Shown one piece after another: positions 25,697 through 35,225 of a stretch of DNA of 64,000 nucleotides. Origin of the DNA: Pseudooceanicola nitratireducens (GTDB lineage Bacteria > Pseudomonadota > Alphaproteobacteria > Rhodobacterales > Rhodobacteraceae); the NCBI RefSeq assembly GCF_900109195.1, contig NZ_FNZG01000003.1, positions 62,001-126,000 of the forward strand, read 5' to 3'. The notes beneath the pieces were generated by a model. That model made no database searches. It saw only the letters and a list, made by a program, of their open reading frames with translations, and was not told the origin of the DNA. Position 1 is the first letter of the stretch; each line of letters starts with the position of its first letter. Made by a program: the position numbers and the translations under genes.

Positions 25697-26947
25697 TCAC
25701 TCCACGATCCCCGCCGTCTCGACCACCGCATGCAGCAGAACGTCTGCCCCGGCCGCGGCCCAGTCCTTGGAGATCTCCTCGGCCTCGTTGTGGCTTAGCC
25801 CGTCGACACAAGGACACATCACCATGGCCGTCGGCGCAACCCGGTTGATCCAGCAGGCGTCATGCCCGGCACCCGAAATGATGTCGCGATGCGAATAGCC
25901 CAGCCGTTCTGCCGCATCCCGCAGCGCGCCGACACAGGTGGCGTCGAATTCCACCGGGTCGAAGCCGCCGACCTTTTCAAATTCGACCGTCAGGCCCATC
26001 TCGTCACAGATCGCCTGCGCGCCCTCTTTCAGACGCGCCTCCATGTCCTGGATCACCGCCAGATCGGGCGATCTGAAATCGACGGTAAAGACGACCTCTC
26101 CCGGGATCACGTTTCGCGAATTGGGGTGGACGTCGATGTGACCGGCCGCGCCAACCGCGTGGGGGGCGTGGGACCAGGCGATCTCGTCCACCAGTTGCAG
26201 CACCTTGGCCATGCCCAGGCCCGCGTTCTTGCGCATCGGCATCGGGGTGGACCCGGTGTGCGCATCCTTGCCGCGGATCGTCAGCTGCATCCATGACAGG
26301 CCCTGGCCATGGGTGACGATGCCGATATCCTTGCCCTCGGCCTCCAGGATGGGGCCCTGTTCGATGTGCAGCTCAAAGAAGGCATGCATCTTGCGGCTGC
26401 CAACCGGTTCCTCGCCTTCCCAGCCGATGCGCTTCAGCTCATCCCCGAACCGCTTGCCCTTGGCATCGACGCGGTCCTTGGCCCAGTCCTCCTCATGCAC
26501 GCCGGCAAACACGCCCGAGGCCAGCATAGCCGGCGCATAGCGGGTGCCTTCTTCATTGGTCCAGTTGGTCACCACGATCGGATGCTTGGTCTTCACGCCC
26601 AGGTCATTCAGCGTCCGCACGACCTCGAGCCCGCCGAGAACGCCCAGCACGCCGTCGTACTTCCCGCCCGTCGGCTGCGTATCGAGGTGAGAGCCCACGT
26701 AAACCGGAAGCGCGTCCACGTCGGTGCCCGGCCGCATGGCAAACATGTTACCCATGCTGTCCAGCCCCATCTCGCAGCCCGCCGCTTCGCACCATTTCTG
26801 GAACAGCGCCCGGCCTTCGCCGTCTTCGTCGGTCAGGGTCTGGCGGTTGTTGCCGCCCGCCACGCCCGGTCCGATCTGGGCCATCTCCATCAGGCTGTCC
26901 CACAGCCGGTCGCCATTGATTCGAAAGTTTTCGCCGGGTGCCGCCAT
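25697..26947 (-). CDS. hyuC: M20-type Zn-dependent amidohydrolase, putative beta-ureidopropionase (N-carbamoyl-beta-alanine amidase)
   Basis: 416 residues of the hydantoinase/carbamoylase group. Motifs: YVGSHLDTQPTGGKYDG (first ligands), TNEEGTRYAPAM (catalytic Glu), FELHIEQGPILE and SGAGHDACWINR. It should release beta-alanine or beta-aminoisobutyrate, CO2 and ammonia from the hydA product. It is the first gene of its transcription unit, with GGAGGAAT before the ATG at 26947 and an operator 29 bases upstream of the start. Allantoate or N-carbamoyl-L-amino-acid amidase activity cannot be excluded, but context favours pyrimidines. Confidence 0.9.
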   Translation of the reverse strand: MAAPGENFRINGDRLWDSLMEMAQIGPGVAGGNNRQTLTDEDGEGRALFQKWCEAAGCEMGLDSMGNMFAMRPGTDVDALPVYVGSHLDTQPTGGKYDGVLGVLGGLEVVRTLNDLGVKTKHPIVVTNWTNEEGTRYAPAMLASGVFAGVHEEDWAKDRVDAKGKRFGDELKRIGWEGEEPVGSRKMHAFFELHIEQGPILEAEGKDIGIVTHGQGLSWMQLTIRGKDAHTGSTPMPMRKNAGLGMAKVLQLVDEIAWSHAPHAVGAAGHIDVHPNSRNVIPGEVVFTVDFRSPDLAVIQDMEARLKEGAQAICDEMGLTVEFEKVGGFDPVEFDATCVGALRDAAERLGYSHRDIISGAGHDACWINRVAPTAMVMCPCVDGLSHNEAEEISKDWAAAGADVLLHAVVETAGIVE

Positions 26948-26975
26948 GATATTCCTCCGGGGAGCCTGTTGCTGT

Positions 26976-26993
26976 TTTGACCAAACGGTCAAA
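26976..26993. promoter_or_regulatory. Putative RutR-type operator between hyuC and rutR
   Basis: TTTGACCAAACGGTCAAA contains TTGACCA-AA-CGGTCAA, one mismatch from the E. coli RutR consensus. It is placed to control hyuC (start 26947) and possibly the divergent regulator gene (start 27137). Confidence 0.72.
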
Positions 26994-27136
26994 CCAACGC
27001 TAACAGAGGTCTCCCCTCAGTCAAGAAAATCGGCATATGTCCCACAGGGTGCGGGTGATTTCGTGGTTAATTTTTACGCGGGGTGGACTTGATCCACCAA
27101 GTCGGAAACATTGAACGGAAAGGCATTTTTAAGGGC

Positions 27137-27763
27137 ATGACAGGCGTGAAGGACAATACCGGCGGACAGACCCGCATCCAAAGGGACAAGATCGCCCAGA
27201 TCTCGGAAGCGGCGCTGGACGTGTTTTCGACCCATGGGTTCCGCGGCGCGACCGTCGACCAGATCGCCAAGGCCGCATCCCTGTCCAAGCCCAACCTGCT
27301 GTATTACTTCCCCTCGAAGGAAGCGATCCACACCCATCTACTTGAAAACCTTCTGGATACCTGGCTGGACCCGCTGCGCCAGATAAACCCCGACGGTGAT
27401 CCGCTGGACGAGATCCTGACCTATGTCCGGCGCAAGCTGACGATGAGCCGCGACATGCCGCGCGAAAGCCGGCTGTTCGCCTACGAGATCATCCAGGGCG
27501 CGCCCAACATGGGGGCCGGTCTCGAAGAGGTGCTGAAACCCCTGGTCGACGGACAGGCACAGGTCATCCGCGGCTGGATGGAGGATGGACGCCTGCGCCC
27601 CGCCGATCCGCATCACCTGATCTTCTCGATCTGGTCGCTGACCCAGCATTACGCCGATTTCGACGTGCAGGTGCGCACGGTCCTGGGCCCCAAGGTCACC
27701 GATCCCTTCCCCCAGGCCGAAGACTACCTCGTTACGCTGTTCACCCGGATGCTGGCCCCCTGA
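27137..27763 (+). CDS. rutR: RutR-like TetR-family pyrimidine regulator
   Basis: 208 residues. The N-terminal helix-turn-helix (ATVDQIAKAASLSKPNLLYY then FPSKEA) and the C-terminal ligand domain with SIWSLTQHYADFDVQV closely follow E. coli RutR, which binds uracil or thymine and is released from DNA. It is divergent from hyuC across an operator-like palindrome. The ATG at 27137 has AAGGG almost touching it, so a GTG at 27146, nine bases after AAGGG, is a serious alternative. Confidence 0.88.
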   Translation: MTGVKDNTGGQTRIQRDKIAQISEAALDVFSTHGFRGATVDQIAKAASLSKPNLLYYFPSKEAIHTHLLENLLDTWLDPLRQINPDGDPLDEILTYVRRKLTMSRDMPRESRLFAYEIIQGAPNMGAGLEEVLKPLVDGQAQVIRGWMEDGRLRPADPHHLIFSIWSLTQHYADFDVQVRTVLGPKVTDPFPQAEDYLVTLFTRMLAP

Positions 27764-27984
27764 TCCGCCGCTAAGCGGCCCCTGATCCGGCCATCACCCC
27801 CGGCAGCCGCCCCCAAAGACACCTTGGAAAAACGCAACCGCGCCTGCGCCGGGGCGCGCGCCCTGCCCGGCCTTGCCCTGCGCCCGGCCCCGGTCTATCT
27901 GCGCCAAAGGGAGAGAGCTGTGCGTCACAAGGCGCATCGACGTCCGGCCCGCGCGCCGGTCCGCACGCCAACCGAAAGCCAAGC

Positions 27985-29202
27985 ATGAGCCCGACTGCCC
28001 AAGACACCGCCCCCCAGGGTTATTCCGATGACCGCCCCGCCTTTTCGCCCCGCGCCGTTCTGTTTGCGCTTGGGATGGGGGGCTTTGCCATCGGCACCAC
28101 CGAATTCGCCGCCATGGCGCTGCTGCCCGACTTTGCCGCCGATCTTGGCGTCAGCGAAGCGCGCGCCGCCGATGCCATCAGCGCCTATGCCCTGGGCGTG
28201 GTTGTCGGCGCCCCCGTTCTGGCCGTTTCCGGCACCCGCATGCGCAAGCGGATGCTGCTGGTCTGGCTGATGCTGGCCTTTGCGGTCTTCAACACCCTGT
28301 CGGCGCTGGCCCCGGACTTTGCCCTGTTCACCGCCTCGCGGTTCCTGTCGGGCCTGCCGCATGGGGCCTATTTCGGGGTGGCGGCGCTGGTCGCAGCCTC
28401 GGTCGTGCCGCGCGACAAACGCGCGTCAGCCGTGGCGCGGGTCTTCCTGGGGCTGACCCTGGCCACCACCCTGGGCGTGCCCGTGGCCAGCTGGGCCAGC
28501 CAATATATCGGCTGGCGGTCGGGGTTCCTGTTCGTCGGCGCGCTGGCGCTGGCCACCGCGCTGGCGGTGACGCTGAAGGCCCCGCGCACCCCGGCCGATC
28601 CCAATGCCAACCCCCTGCGCGAACTGGGGGCGCTGAAGAACCGGCAGGTCTGGCTGACGCTGGCGACCGGCGCGATCGGCTTTGGCGGCTTCTTTGCGGT
28701 CTATACCTATATCGCCTCGACCGTGCAGACGACGCTTGGCGGGTCGGAAACGGATGTGGCCATCATGCTGGTGGTCGCAGGCGCGGGCATGACCGTCTTC
28801 AACCTGGTGATGGGCTCCTTTGCCGACCGCAACATGAACCTGACCGGGTTCGTGGCCTTCGGTGGCGGGGCGCTGGTCCTGCTGGCCTATCCGCTGGCGG
28901 CAACTGCGGGCCTTTGGACCATGGGGATCGCCGTGGCACTGATGGCCGTCCTCGGCGGCGTGTCCACCGTGATGCAGACCCGGCTGATGAACGTGGCCGG
29001 CGATGCGCAGCAATTGGCGGCCTCGCTTCACCATGCGGCCTTCAACCTGGCCAATGCGCTTGGGCCCTTCCTTGCGGCGCGGGTCGTGGCGGCGGGCTAT
29101 GGCTTCCCGGCTTCGGGTTACGTCGGCGCGGCCCTGTCGGCGGCAGGTGTTGTGCTGTTCGCGATCACCCTGTGGGACGCGCGACGCAGCGGGATCGAGT
29201 GA
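27985..29202 (+). CDS. MFS transporter (DHA1, AraJ-like)
   Basis: 405 residues with twelve predicted helices. The N-terminal ALGMGGFAIGTTEFAAMALL is typical of the arabinose-efflux/ chloramphenicol-resistance-like DHA1 group, and the loop 2-3 motif is GTRMRKR. The substrate is unknown. It sits between the rutR-like gene and preA but has no RutR-like palindrome upstream. The 221-bp gap before it holds nothing I recognise. A terminator separates it from convergent preA. Confidence 0.85.
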   Translation: MSPTAQDTAPQGYSDDRPAFSPRAVLFALGMGGFAIGTTEFAAMALLPDFAADLGVSEARAADAISAYALGVVVGAPVLAVSGTRMRKRMLLVWLMLAFAVFNTLSALAPDFALFTASRFLSGLPHGAYFGVAALVAASVVPRDKRASAVARVFLGLTLATTLGVPVASWASQYIGWRSGFLFVGALALATALAVTLKAPRTPADPNANPLRELGALKNRQVWLTLATGAIGFGGFFAVYTYIASTVQTTLGGSETDVAIMLVVAGAGMTVFNLVMGSFADRNMNLTGFVAFGGGALVLLAYPLAATAGLWTMGIAVALMAVLGGVSTVMQTRLMNVAGDAQQLAASLHHAAFNLANALGPFLAARVVAAGYGFPASGYVGAALSAAGVVLFAITLWDARRSGIE

Positions 29203-29246
29203 TCCACGCACCCCGCCGGGGCGCAGCTATACCACCCCGAAAGCAA

Positions 29247-29272
29247 ACGGCCCGCTCGCCAGAACGGGCCGT
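29247..29272. terminator. Bidirectional terminator between MFS and preA
   Basis: ACGGCCCG paired with CGGGCCGT, bordered by AAAC and TTT. It serves the convergent genes ending at 29202 and 29297. Confidence 0.75.
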
Positions 29273-29296
29273 CTGTTTATCCGACTGGGTCCCCGA

Positions 29297-30601
29297 TCAC
29301 TCGGCCGCGGGCACCGAGGACGGGTTGTTCGGATGGGTGGTCCAGTTGGCGTAATCGCCAACCTCGCGACCGGTGCGCGGATCGACCGAGCCCTTGTCCA
29401 TCTCGACCATGGTGATGCAATCCTCGACCGGGCAGACGTTGACGCACAGGTTGCAGGCCACGCATTCCTCGTCGATCACCTCGAACCTGCGGTCTTCTGA
29501 CATGGCGATCGCCTGGTGCGAGGTATCTTCGCAGGCCGCATAGCAGCGCCCGCACTTGATACAGGCGTCCTGGTCGATCTTCGCCTTGGTGACGTAGTTG
29601 AGGTTCAGGAACTGCCAGTCCGTCACGTTCGGAACGCCCTTGCCGATGAACTCATCGGTCGAGGCATAGCCCTTTTCGTCCATCCACTGCGACAGCCCCG
29701 AGATCATTTCCTGCACGACCTTGAAGCCATAGGTCATCGCGGCGGTGCAGACCTGCACGTTGCCGCAGCCCATCACCATGAATTCCGCCGCGTCGCGCCA
29801 GGTGGTCACGCCGCCGATGCCGCTGATCGGCAGACCGTGCGTTTCGGGATTGCGCGCGATCTCGGCGATCATGTTCAACGCAATGGGTTTCACCGCCGGG
29901 CCGCAATAGCCACCGTGGGTGCCCTTGCCGTCGATCATCGGCTCGGGCGAGAAGGTGTCGAGGTTCACCGACGTGATCGAATTGATCGTGTTGATCAGCG
30001 ACACCGCATCGGCGCCGCCGTTCTTCGCCGCTTCGGCCGGGCGGCGTATGTCGGTGATATTGGGCGTCAGCTTCACGATCACCGGCCGGTCGTAATACTG
30101 CTTGCACCAGCGTGTGACCATTTCGATATACTCGGGCACCTGGCCCACGGCCGATCCCATGCCGCGTTCTGCCATTCCGTGCGGACAGCCAAAGTTCAGC
30201 TCGATCCCGTCGGCATTGGTTTCCGCCACGCGCGGCAGGATCGCCTTCCACGAGGCTTCGTCACAGGGCACCATGAGCGAGGCAATCAGCGCCCGGTCCG
30301 GGTAATCCGCCTTCACCCGCGCCATTTCCTCCAGGTTCACCTCGAGCGGGCGGTCGGTGATGAGTTCAATGTTGTTCAGCCCCAGAAGGCGCCGGTCCGC
30401 GCCCCAGATCGCGCCATAGCGGGGCCCGTTGACATTGACCACCGGCGGCCCTTCGGCACCGAGCGTCTTCCAGACCACGCCGCCCCAGCCGGCCTCGAAG
30501 GCGCGGCGGACGTTGTATTCCTTGTCCGTCGGCGGGGCCGAGGCCAGCCAGAACGGATTGGGGGATTTGATGCCAAGAAAGTCTGTCGTCAGGTCAGCCA
30601 T
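29297..30601 (-). CDS. preA: NAD-dependent dihydropyrimidine dehydrogenase subunit PreA
   Basis: 434 residues. The N-terminal FMN-binding TIM barrel (residues 1-320) contains the active-site loop LMVPCDEASWK. Two ferredoxin-type 4Fe-4S motifs follow, ACIKCGRCYAAC (346-357) and ECVACNLCVNVCP (about 379-391). With PreT it reduces uracil and thymine to the dihydro forms. It begins three bases after the preT stop, so the two form an operon. Confidence 0.96.
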   Translation of the reverse strand: MADLTTDFLGIKSPNPFWLASAPPTDKEYNVRRAFEAGWGGVVWKTLGAEGPPVVNVNGPRYGAIWGADRRLLGLNNIELITDRPLEVNLEEMARVKADYPDRALIASLMVPCDEASWKAILPRVAETNADGIELNFGCPHGMAERGMGSAVGQVPEYIEMVTRWCKQYYDRPVIVKLTPNITDIRRPAEAAKNGGADAVSLINTINSITSVNLDTFSPEPMIDGKGTHGGYCGPAVKPIALNMIAEIARNPETHGLPISGIGGVTTWRDAAEFMVMGCGNVQVCTAAMTYGFKVVQEMISGLSQWMDEKGYASTDEFIGKGVPNVTDWQFLNLNYVTKAKIDQDACIKCGRCYAACEDTSHQAIAMSEDRRFEVIDEECVACNLCVNVCPVEDCITMVEMDKGSVDPRTGREVGDYANWTTHPNNPSSVPAAE

Positions 30602-30604
30602 GTC

Positions 30605-31942
30605 TCAGCCCCCCATCAAAGTTGCGTGGATGTCTTCGGCGGCGTCGCGGCCCTCGGCCACGGCGGTGACGGTCAGGTCCTCTCCGCCCTGGGCGCAGTC
30701 GCCCCCGGCCCAGACACCAGCGAGGGACGTGCGCCCCGCGCCGTTGACCGCGATCTTGCCGCCGACGATCTCGATCCCCTCGGGCGCGTCGGTCAGGGTC
30801 TGGCCGATGGCGCGGAACACCTGATCTGCCGCCAGGCGGAAGGTTTCCCCGGTGCCCGTCAGCCTGCCATCGCGGTCTTCGGTATACTCCAGCTCAATCT
30901 CGGTCGCGGCCCCGTTGCCATGCACGGCCACCGGCATGACGTTGAACAGAATGCGCACCCCATGCGAGGCGGCGAGATCCTGTTCGAACTTCGACGCGCC
31001 CATGCGGTCGGCCCCGCGGCGATAGGCGATGGTGACGCTCTCGGCCCCGAGAAGCTTGGACTGCACCGCCGCATCCACCGCCGTCATGCCGCCGCCGATC
31101 ACCACGACGTTGCGGCCCACGGGAAGACTGGTCAGATCCGTCGCCTGGCGCAGATCCGCGATAAAGGAAATCGCATCCTCGACCCCGGCGCGATCATTGC
31201 CTTCGGCGCTCAGCGCGTTCACGCCGCCCAGGCCAATGGCCAGGAACACCGCGTCGTAATCCGCCGTCAGCGCATCCAGCGACAGGCCTTCGCCCAGCTT
31301 CTTGCCGGTCTCGATGGTGATGCCGCCGATCTTCAGCAGCCAGTCAACCTCGGCCTGGGCGAAATCATCGGTGCTTTTGTAAGCGGCGATGCCGTATTCG
31401 TTCAGCCCGCCCGGTTTGGGACGCGCGTCATAGACCACGACGTCATGGCCCTTCATGGCCAGACGATGCGCGCAGGACAGGCCCGCCGGCCCGGCCCCGA
31501 CCACTGCCACGCGTTTGCCGGTCACGGCGGCGCGGGTATAGGGATGCACGTCCTTCGCCATCAGGCGGTCGGTGGCATAGCGCTGAAGCTCTCCGATCCT
31601 GACCGGCTTGCCCTCGGCCGCTTCGCGCACGCAGGCCTCTTCGCACAGGGTTTCGGTCGGACAGACCCGCGCACACATGCCGCCCAGAATGTTCTGATCG
31701 AAGATCGTCTTCGCCGCCGCCTCGGGCGTGTCGGTCGCGATCTGGCGGATGAAAAGCGGAATATCGATCGAGGTCGGACAGGCCTCCATGCAGGGCGCGT
31801 CGTGACAGAAATAGCAGCGATCCGCCTGCACACGCGCTTCATGCCAATCCAGCGGAGGATGCAGATCCGAGAAATTATCCGCCAGCTCACCCGGTGCAAT
31901 CCGGCCCGCCGCGATACCAATTGTCCTTGGATTATGGGTCAT
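30605..31942 (-). CDS. preT: NAD-dependent dihydropyrimidine dehydrogenase subunit PreT
   Basis: 445 residues of the GltD-like family. The N-terminal domain holds cysteine clusters CYFCHDAPCMEAC (43-55) and CARVCPTETLCEEAC. FAD-binding VAVVGAGPAGLSCA and NAD-binding VVVIGGGMTAVDAA follow. It passes electrons from NADH to PreA. The ATG at 31942 follows AAGGACAG; the longer frame to 32044 crosses the operator region. It is the first gene of the preTA operon. Confidence 0.96.
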   Translation of the reverse strand: MTHNPRTIGIAAGRIAPGELADNFSDLHPPLDWHEARVQADRCYFCHDAPCMEACPTSIDIPLFIRQIATDTPEAAAKTIFDQNILGGMCARVCPTETLCEEACVREAAEGKPVRIGELQRYATDRLMAKDVHPYTRAAVTGKRVAVVGAGPAGLSCAHRLAMKGHDVVVYDARPKPGGLNEYGIAAYKSTDDFAQAEVDWLLKIGGITIETGKKLGEGLSLDALTADYDAVFLAIGLGGVNALSAEGNDRAGVEDAISFIADLRQATDLTSLPVGRNVVVIGGGMTAVDAAVQSKLLGAESVTIAYRRGADRMGASKFEQDLAASHGVRILFNVMPVAVHGNGAATEIELEYTEDRDGRLTGTGETFRLAADQVFRAIGQTLTDAPEGIEIVGGKIAVNGAGRTSLAGVWAGGDCAQGGEDLTVTAVAEGRDAAEDIHATLMGG

Positions 31943-31999
31943 GTCTGTCCTTACCTTGGTCTCACCTGGGTACCCATTCAGAGTGGCACGGAAAAAATT

Positions 32000-32015
32000 T
32001 TTATCAATTGGTAAA
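32000..32015. promoter_or_regulatory. Putative degenerate RutR-type operator upstream of preT
   Basis: TTTATCAATTGGTAAA is a 14/16 palindrome with the same arm length and 2-bp centre as the RutR consensus, matching 11 of its 14 fixed positions. It lies 58 bases upstream of preT in the 306-bp gap 31943-32248, which otherwise holds only the terminator at 32144. Confidence 0.5.
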
Positions 32016-32143
32016 TTTTTTGAGGATGGCTGCAGCTGCCGCATATGGGCGGTTTTGCTGAAACTGCGGGCATTCCGGACGGGGCGCGTTTGAGCGTCCC
32101 GTGGAAGCCGCTCAGCGCGTCACAGACCGGAAAACAAAGAAAA

Positions 32144-32170
32144 AAGGGCAAAGCCGCAGCTTCGCCCCTT
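32144..32170 (-). terminator. Intrinsic terminator of the H-NS-like gene
   Basis: On the minus strand AAGGGGCGAAGC-TGCG-GCTTTGCCCTT is an almost perfect stem followed by TTTT. Confidence 0.8.
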
Positions 32171-32248
32171 GGACATTTTGCCAGTGCAGCATGGCACTGG
32201 CGCATTTTTTGGCAGCAGGGCCATCGCGCCCCGCCAGATAGGCCCGGA

Positions 32249-32572
32249 TCAGGCCGATTTGACGATCAGAAGATCCTCGGGCGCGGTGCCGGCCCCGGTC
32301 AGTTCCTTGTACCAGTCCGGCTGACGGCCGCGGCCGCTCCAGGTCAGGTCGGGGTTCTCGGGGTGGCGGTATTTCGGCGGATTGACCTTGCGGGCGCGGA
32401 CGCCGCCGGTCAGGTCGTTCAGCGAGAAACCGAACTCGGCTGCCTTGGCCTCCAATTCGGCAAGCGCCGCTTTTTTCTTCCGATCTTCGAAATTTTTGAT
32501 GGCGAGATCGACATCCTTCCGAAGCTTTTTCAACTCATCCAAAGACAGCGAATTCAGATCAATGGTGCTCAT
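32249..32572 (-). CDS. H-NS-family nucleoid-associated protein
   Basis: 107 residues. The N-terminal half (LSLDELKKLRKDVDLAIKNF then EDRKKKAALAELEAKAAEFG) is a coiled-coil oligomerisation region. The C-terminal half has YRHPENPDLTWSGRGRQPDW, the DNA-binding H-NS motif with the xGRGxxP hook. It probably silences AT-rich DNA, as Rhodobacter HvrA/SPB-type proteins do. The ATG at 32572 starts the conserved sequence. The 228-bp upstream region is unusually AT-rich for this window and contains GAATTG-N10-CAATTC, a possible autoregulatory site. Confidence 0.88.
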   Translation of the reverse strand: MSTIDLNSLSLDELKKLRKDVDLAIKNFEDRKKKAALAELEAKAAEFGFSLNDLTGGVRARKVNPPKYRHPENPDLTWSGRGRQPDWYKELTGAGTAPEDLLIVKSA

Positions 32573-32747
32573 GTAACTCTCTTGCTTTGATCGCGTGGGC
32601 CCCAGGGCTTCCCTAGGGATAGGTGTTCCTTTGAATCGGGTAATTTCAAAGACAATATTGCGCAAGTTCGGAATTGTGTCAGATCGCAATTCTCAATAGT
32701 ATTCCCTTAATTCATTGAGCGTATCAGAAGTATAGGTTGAAAAAATA

Positions 32748-32762
32748 CCCGGACAAGCCGGG
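32748..32762 (-). terminator. Intrinsic terminator of trpEG
   Basis: Minus strand CCCGG-CTTGT-CCGGG followed by TATTTTTTC, about 40 bases after the trpEG stop. Confidence 0.75.
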
Positions 32763-32800
32763 CATTTTCCAATCGTAAAACCATTGTACGGGATGTGCCT

Positions 32801-34954
32801 TTATTCGGCCTTTTTCAGCCCCGAGACCACGTTTTCGATCATCCGCAATCCGGCGTTCTGACCAAGCGACATGATCGATTCAGGGTGGAATTGCACCGCC
32901 GCCACAGGCAGTTGGCCATGCTGCAGCCCCATCACGATTCCGTCATCTGTTTCCGCGGTAATCGTCAGATCATTCGGAAGGCTTTCGCACTTGGCGTGCA
33001 GCGAATGATAGCGACCGATGGTCACTGTTTCGGGAAGCCCGTCAAAGACCACGCCGGGGTCGGTCACCGATACGCGGGACGGCTTGCCATGCATCGGCAC
33101 GTCCAATTGCCCCAGCTCGGCCCCGAAATATTCGGCAATCGCCTGCAATCCCAGGCAGACGCCAAATAGCGGCAGATTACGGGACAGCGCCTTTTCAATG
33201 GTCCCCGAACAATCGAAATCCTTCGGATTGCCCGGCCCCGGCGAAAGCACCACGAGATCGGGTTTGAAATCGTCAAAGACCGCGTCGGCCACCGGGCTGC
33301 GGGTGGTCAATACCTCGGCCCCGGTCTGGCGGAAGTAATTCGCCAGCGTGTGCACGAAACTGTCTTCGTGATCGACCAGAAGAATGCGCCTTCCCTGCCC
33401 GCGCGCCGCGCGCCAGTCGTCGCCGCCGCCGTCATTGGCCCGCGTCTCGCCCCGGATGGCCGCCCGCATGGCGCTGGCCTTCAACTCCGTTTCGGCCTCT
33501 TCCTCGTCCGGATCGCTGTCATAAAGCAGCGTCGCGCCGGCGCGCACCTCGGCCACACCATCCTTGATGCGAATGGTGCGCAGGGTCAGGCCGGTGTTCA
33601 TGTCGCCATCAAAACCCACGGCCCCGACCGCGCCACCATACCAGTAGCGCGTCGATTTCTCGTGCTTCTCGATGAAACGCATCGCCCAAAGCTTGGGCGC
33701 GCCCGTCACCGTCACTGCCCAGGTATGGGACAGGAAGGCGTCAAAGGCATCCATGCCGGCGCGCAGCCGGCCTTCGATATGGTCGACCGTGTGGATCAGA
33801 CGGGAATACATCTCGATCTGACGGCGACCGATGACCCGGACCGAGCCCGGCTCGCAGACCCGGCTTTTGTCGTTGCGGTCGACGTCGGAACACATGGTCA
33901 GCTCGCTCTCGTCCTTCTTGGACTGCAGCAGCTTGAGGATCTGTTCACTGTCCTCGATCGCATCCGCGCCACGCTTGATCGTACCGGAAATCGGGCAGGT
34001 CTCGACCCGGCGGCCGGTCACGCGCACGAACATCTCGGGGCTGGCGCCGACCAGATATTCCCGGTCGCCAAGGTTCATGATGAACCCGAAGGGGGCCGGG
34101 TTGATCTTTTTCAGCCGCTTGAAGATCTCGGACGGGGAGTCCTTGCAAGGCTCATAGAACACCTGCCCCGGCACCACCTCGAACAGGTCGCCGCGCCGGA
34201 AGGACGCCTTGGCATGGCGCACCAGTTCGGCGTACTCGCCCGGGTTGTGATCGCCGCGCGGCACGTCCTGGCGGCCGATCTCGAACGGGACCGCCGCGCC
34301 GCCGCCTGCCACACCTTCGGTGCTGTGCGTGCCGTCCGAGAAGTCATAGCGATACCGCACGGCCGAGGTCGAATAATGGTCCGCCACCAGCAGATCGTCG
34401 GCCAGGAACAGCACCAGGTCGCGCTGATCCTCGGGGCGGGTCAGCTCAAACTGGATCGGTTCGAACTGGAAGGCCAGGTCATAGCCAAAGGCCCCATACA
34501 GCCCCAGGTGATGATCCTCGTCCGACTTGAAATGCCCGACGATGGCGCGCAGCACCGAAAAGACCGAAGGCGCGCGCGACCGCTCTTCCTCGTTATAGAC
34601 CCGCTCGGGCGTTTTTACGACCAGCGCAAAGCCATCCGCGATCTCACTCAGACTCTCGATTTCATCCAGCCCGTCCAGCGCCGGGCGCAGCAGCTTCAGG
34701 ATCACCGTGCCGCGCGCGTTCAGCGCCGCGATCCGCATCTGGCGTCCGCGCGCCTCGATGATCACCGGCGGCTCCGAGAAGCCGAATTCCCATCTGGTGT
34801 AGCGCCCGGGGTATTCGTAGTTCGACGAAAACAGCGCGCCGCAGTGGCTGTTCAACTGCTCGGCCAGCGCATCGCTGTCGTGGAAATAATCGGCGGCAAC
34901 TTCGCGCCGGGTGACAATCAGACCGCTGTCGGTCCGGTAGGTCAGGTCAGTCAT
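32801..34954 (-). CDS. trpE(G): Anthranilate synthase, TrpE-TrpG fusion
   Basis: 717 residues. The N-terminal chorismate-binding component I runs to about residue 505, with [25 protein letters not shown], and the catalytic core near [12 protein letters not shown] linker leads to the glutamine amidotransferase, which starts at [16 protein letters not shown], has the nucleophile Cys in [14 protein letters not shown], and ends with the His/Glu of QFHPESI. The fused order is the rhizobial type. It makes anthranilate from chorismate, the first tryptophan step. A possible leader ORF lies upstream at 35016-35081. Confidence 0.95.
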   Translation of the reverse strand: MTDLTYRTDSGLIVTRREVAADYFHDSDALAEQLNSHCGALFSSNYEYPGRYTRWEFGFSEPPVIIEARGRQMRIAALNARGTVILKLLRPALDGLDEIESLSEIADGFALVVKTPERVYNEEERSRAPSVFSVLRAIVGHFKSDEDHHLGLYGAFGYDLAFQFEPIQFELTRPEDQRDLVLFLADDLLVADHYSTSAVRYRYDFSDGTHSTEGVAGGGAAVPFEIGRQDVPRGDHNPGEYAELVRHAKASFRRGDLFEVVPGQVFYEPCKDSPSEIFKRLKKINPAPFGFIMNLGDREYLVGASPEMFVRVTGRRVETCPISGTIKRGADAIEDSEQILKLLQSKKDESELTMCSDVDRNDKSRVCEPGSVRVIGRRQIEMYSRLIHTVDHIEGRLRAGMDAFDAFLSHTWAVTVTGAPKLWAMRFIEKHEKSTRYWYGGAVGAVGFDGDMNTGLTLRTIRIKDGVAEVRAGATLLYDSDPDEEEAETELKASAMRAAIRGETRANDGGGDDWRAARGQGRRILLVDHEDSFVHTLANYFRQTGAEVLTTRSPVADAVFDDFKPDLVVLSPGPGNPKDFDCSGTIEKALSRNLPLFGVCLGLQAIAEYFGAELGQLDVPMHGKPSRVSVTDPGVVFDGLPETVTIGRYHSLHAKCESLPNDLTITAETDDGIVMGLQHGQLPVAAVQFHPESIMSLGQNAGLRMIENVVSGLKKAE

Positions 34955-35015
34955 GGGGGTCTCGTTCAGGATGGCGGCCGCCGCATCAGAGGGGCCGGGA
35001 GCAAAGGGAAAGGGA

Positions 35016-35081
35016 TCAGCTGCGGGTCACGCCGCGCCATCGCCCCTCGATCTGGTTGCCCTGCCACAGGATGCCGGTCAT
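35016..35081 (-). CDS. Possible Trp-containing leader peptide upstream of trpEG
   Basis: A 21-codon ORF ([20 protein letters not shown], then S and stop) begins nine bases after AGGAAGG and ends 61 bases before trpEG. It has two Trp codons, not adjacent as in known rhizobial trpE(G) leaders. I see no convincing terminator after it, so attenuation is uncertain. Confidence 0.3.
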   Translation of the reverse strand: MTGILWQGNQIEGRWRGVTRS

Positions 35082-35225
35082 GGCATTGCCCTTCCTCGTC
35101 CAAACGTCGTTTCGTTACCAACCGGCAAGCGCATTGTAAATGCCCGGCTTTACCGATTGTTCGGCTCGACCTTGGCCGCCGCCGCGCCTATCGTGCCGGA
35201 AACCTTTCCAAAGACAGGATCTGCC

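Noticed and set aside
23206-25848. An 880-codon open frame antisense to the ABC ATPase and hydA
   Set aside because: Same cause; the minus-strand genes carry all catalytic motifs.
32660-32700. Palindrome GAATTG-N10-CAATTC upstream of the H-NS-like gene as a specific operator
   Set aside because: The arms are short and AT-rich in an AT-rich region; it is mentioned with the gene but not strong enough to call as a site.
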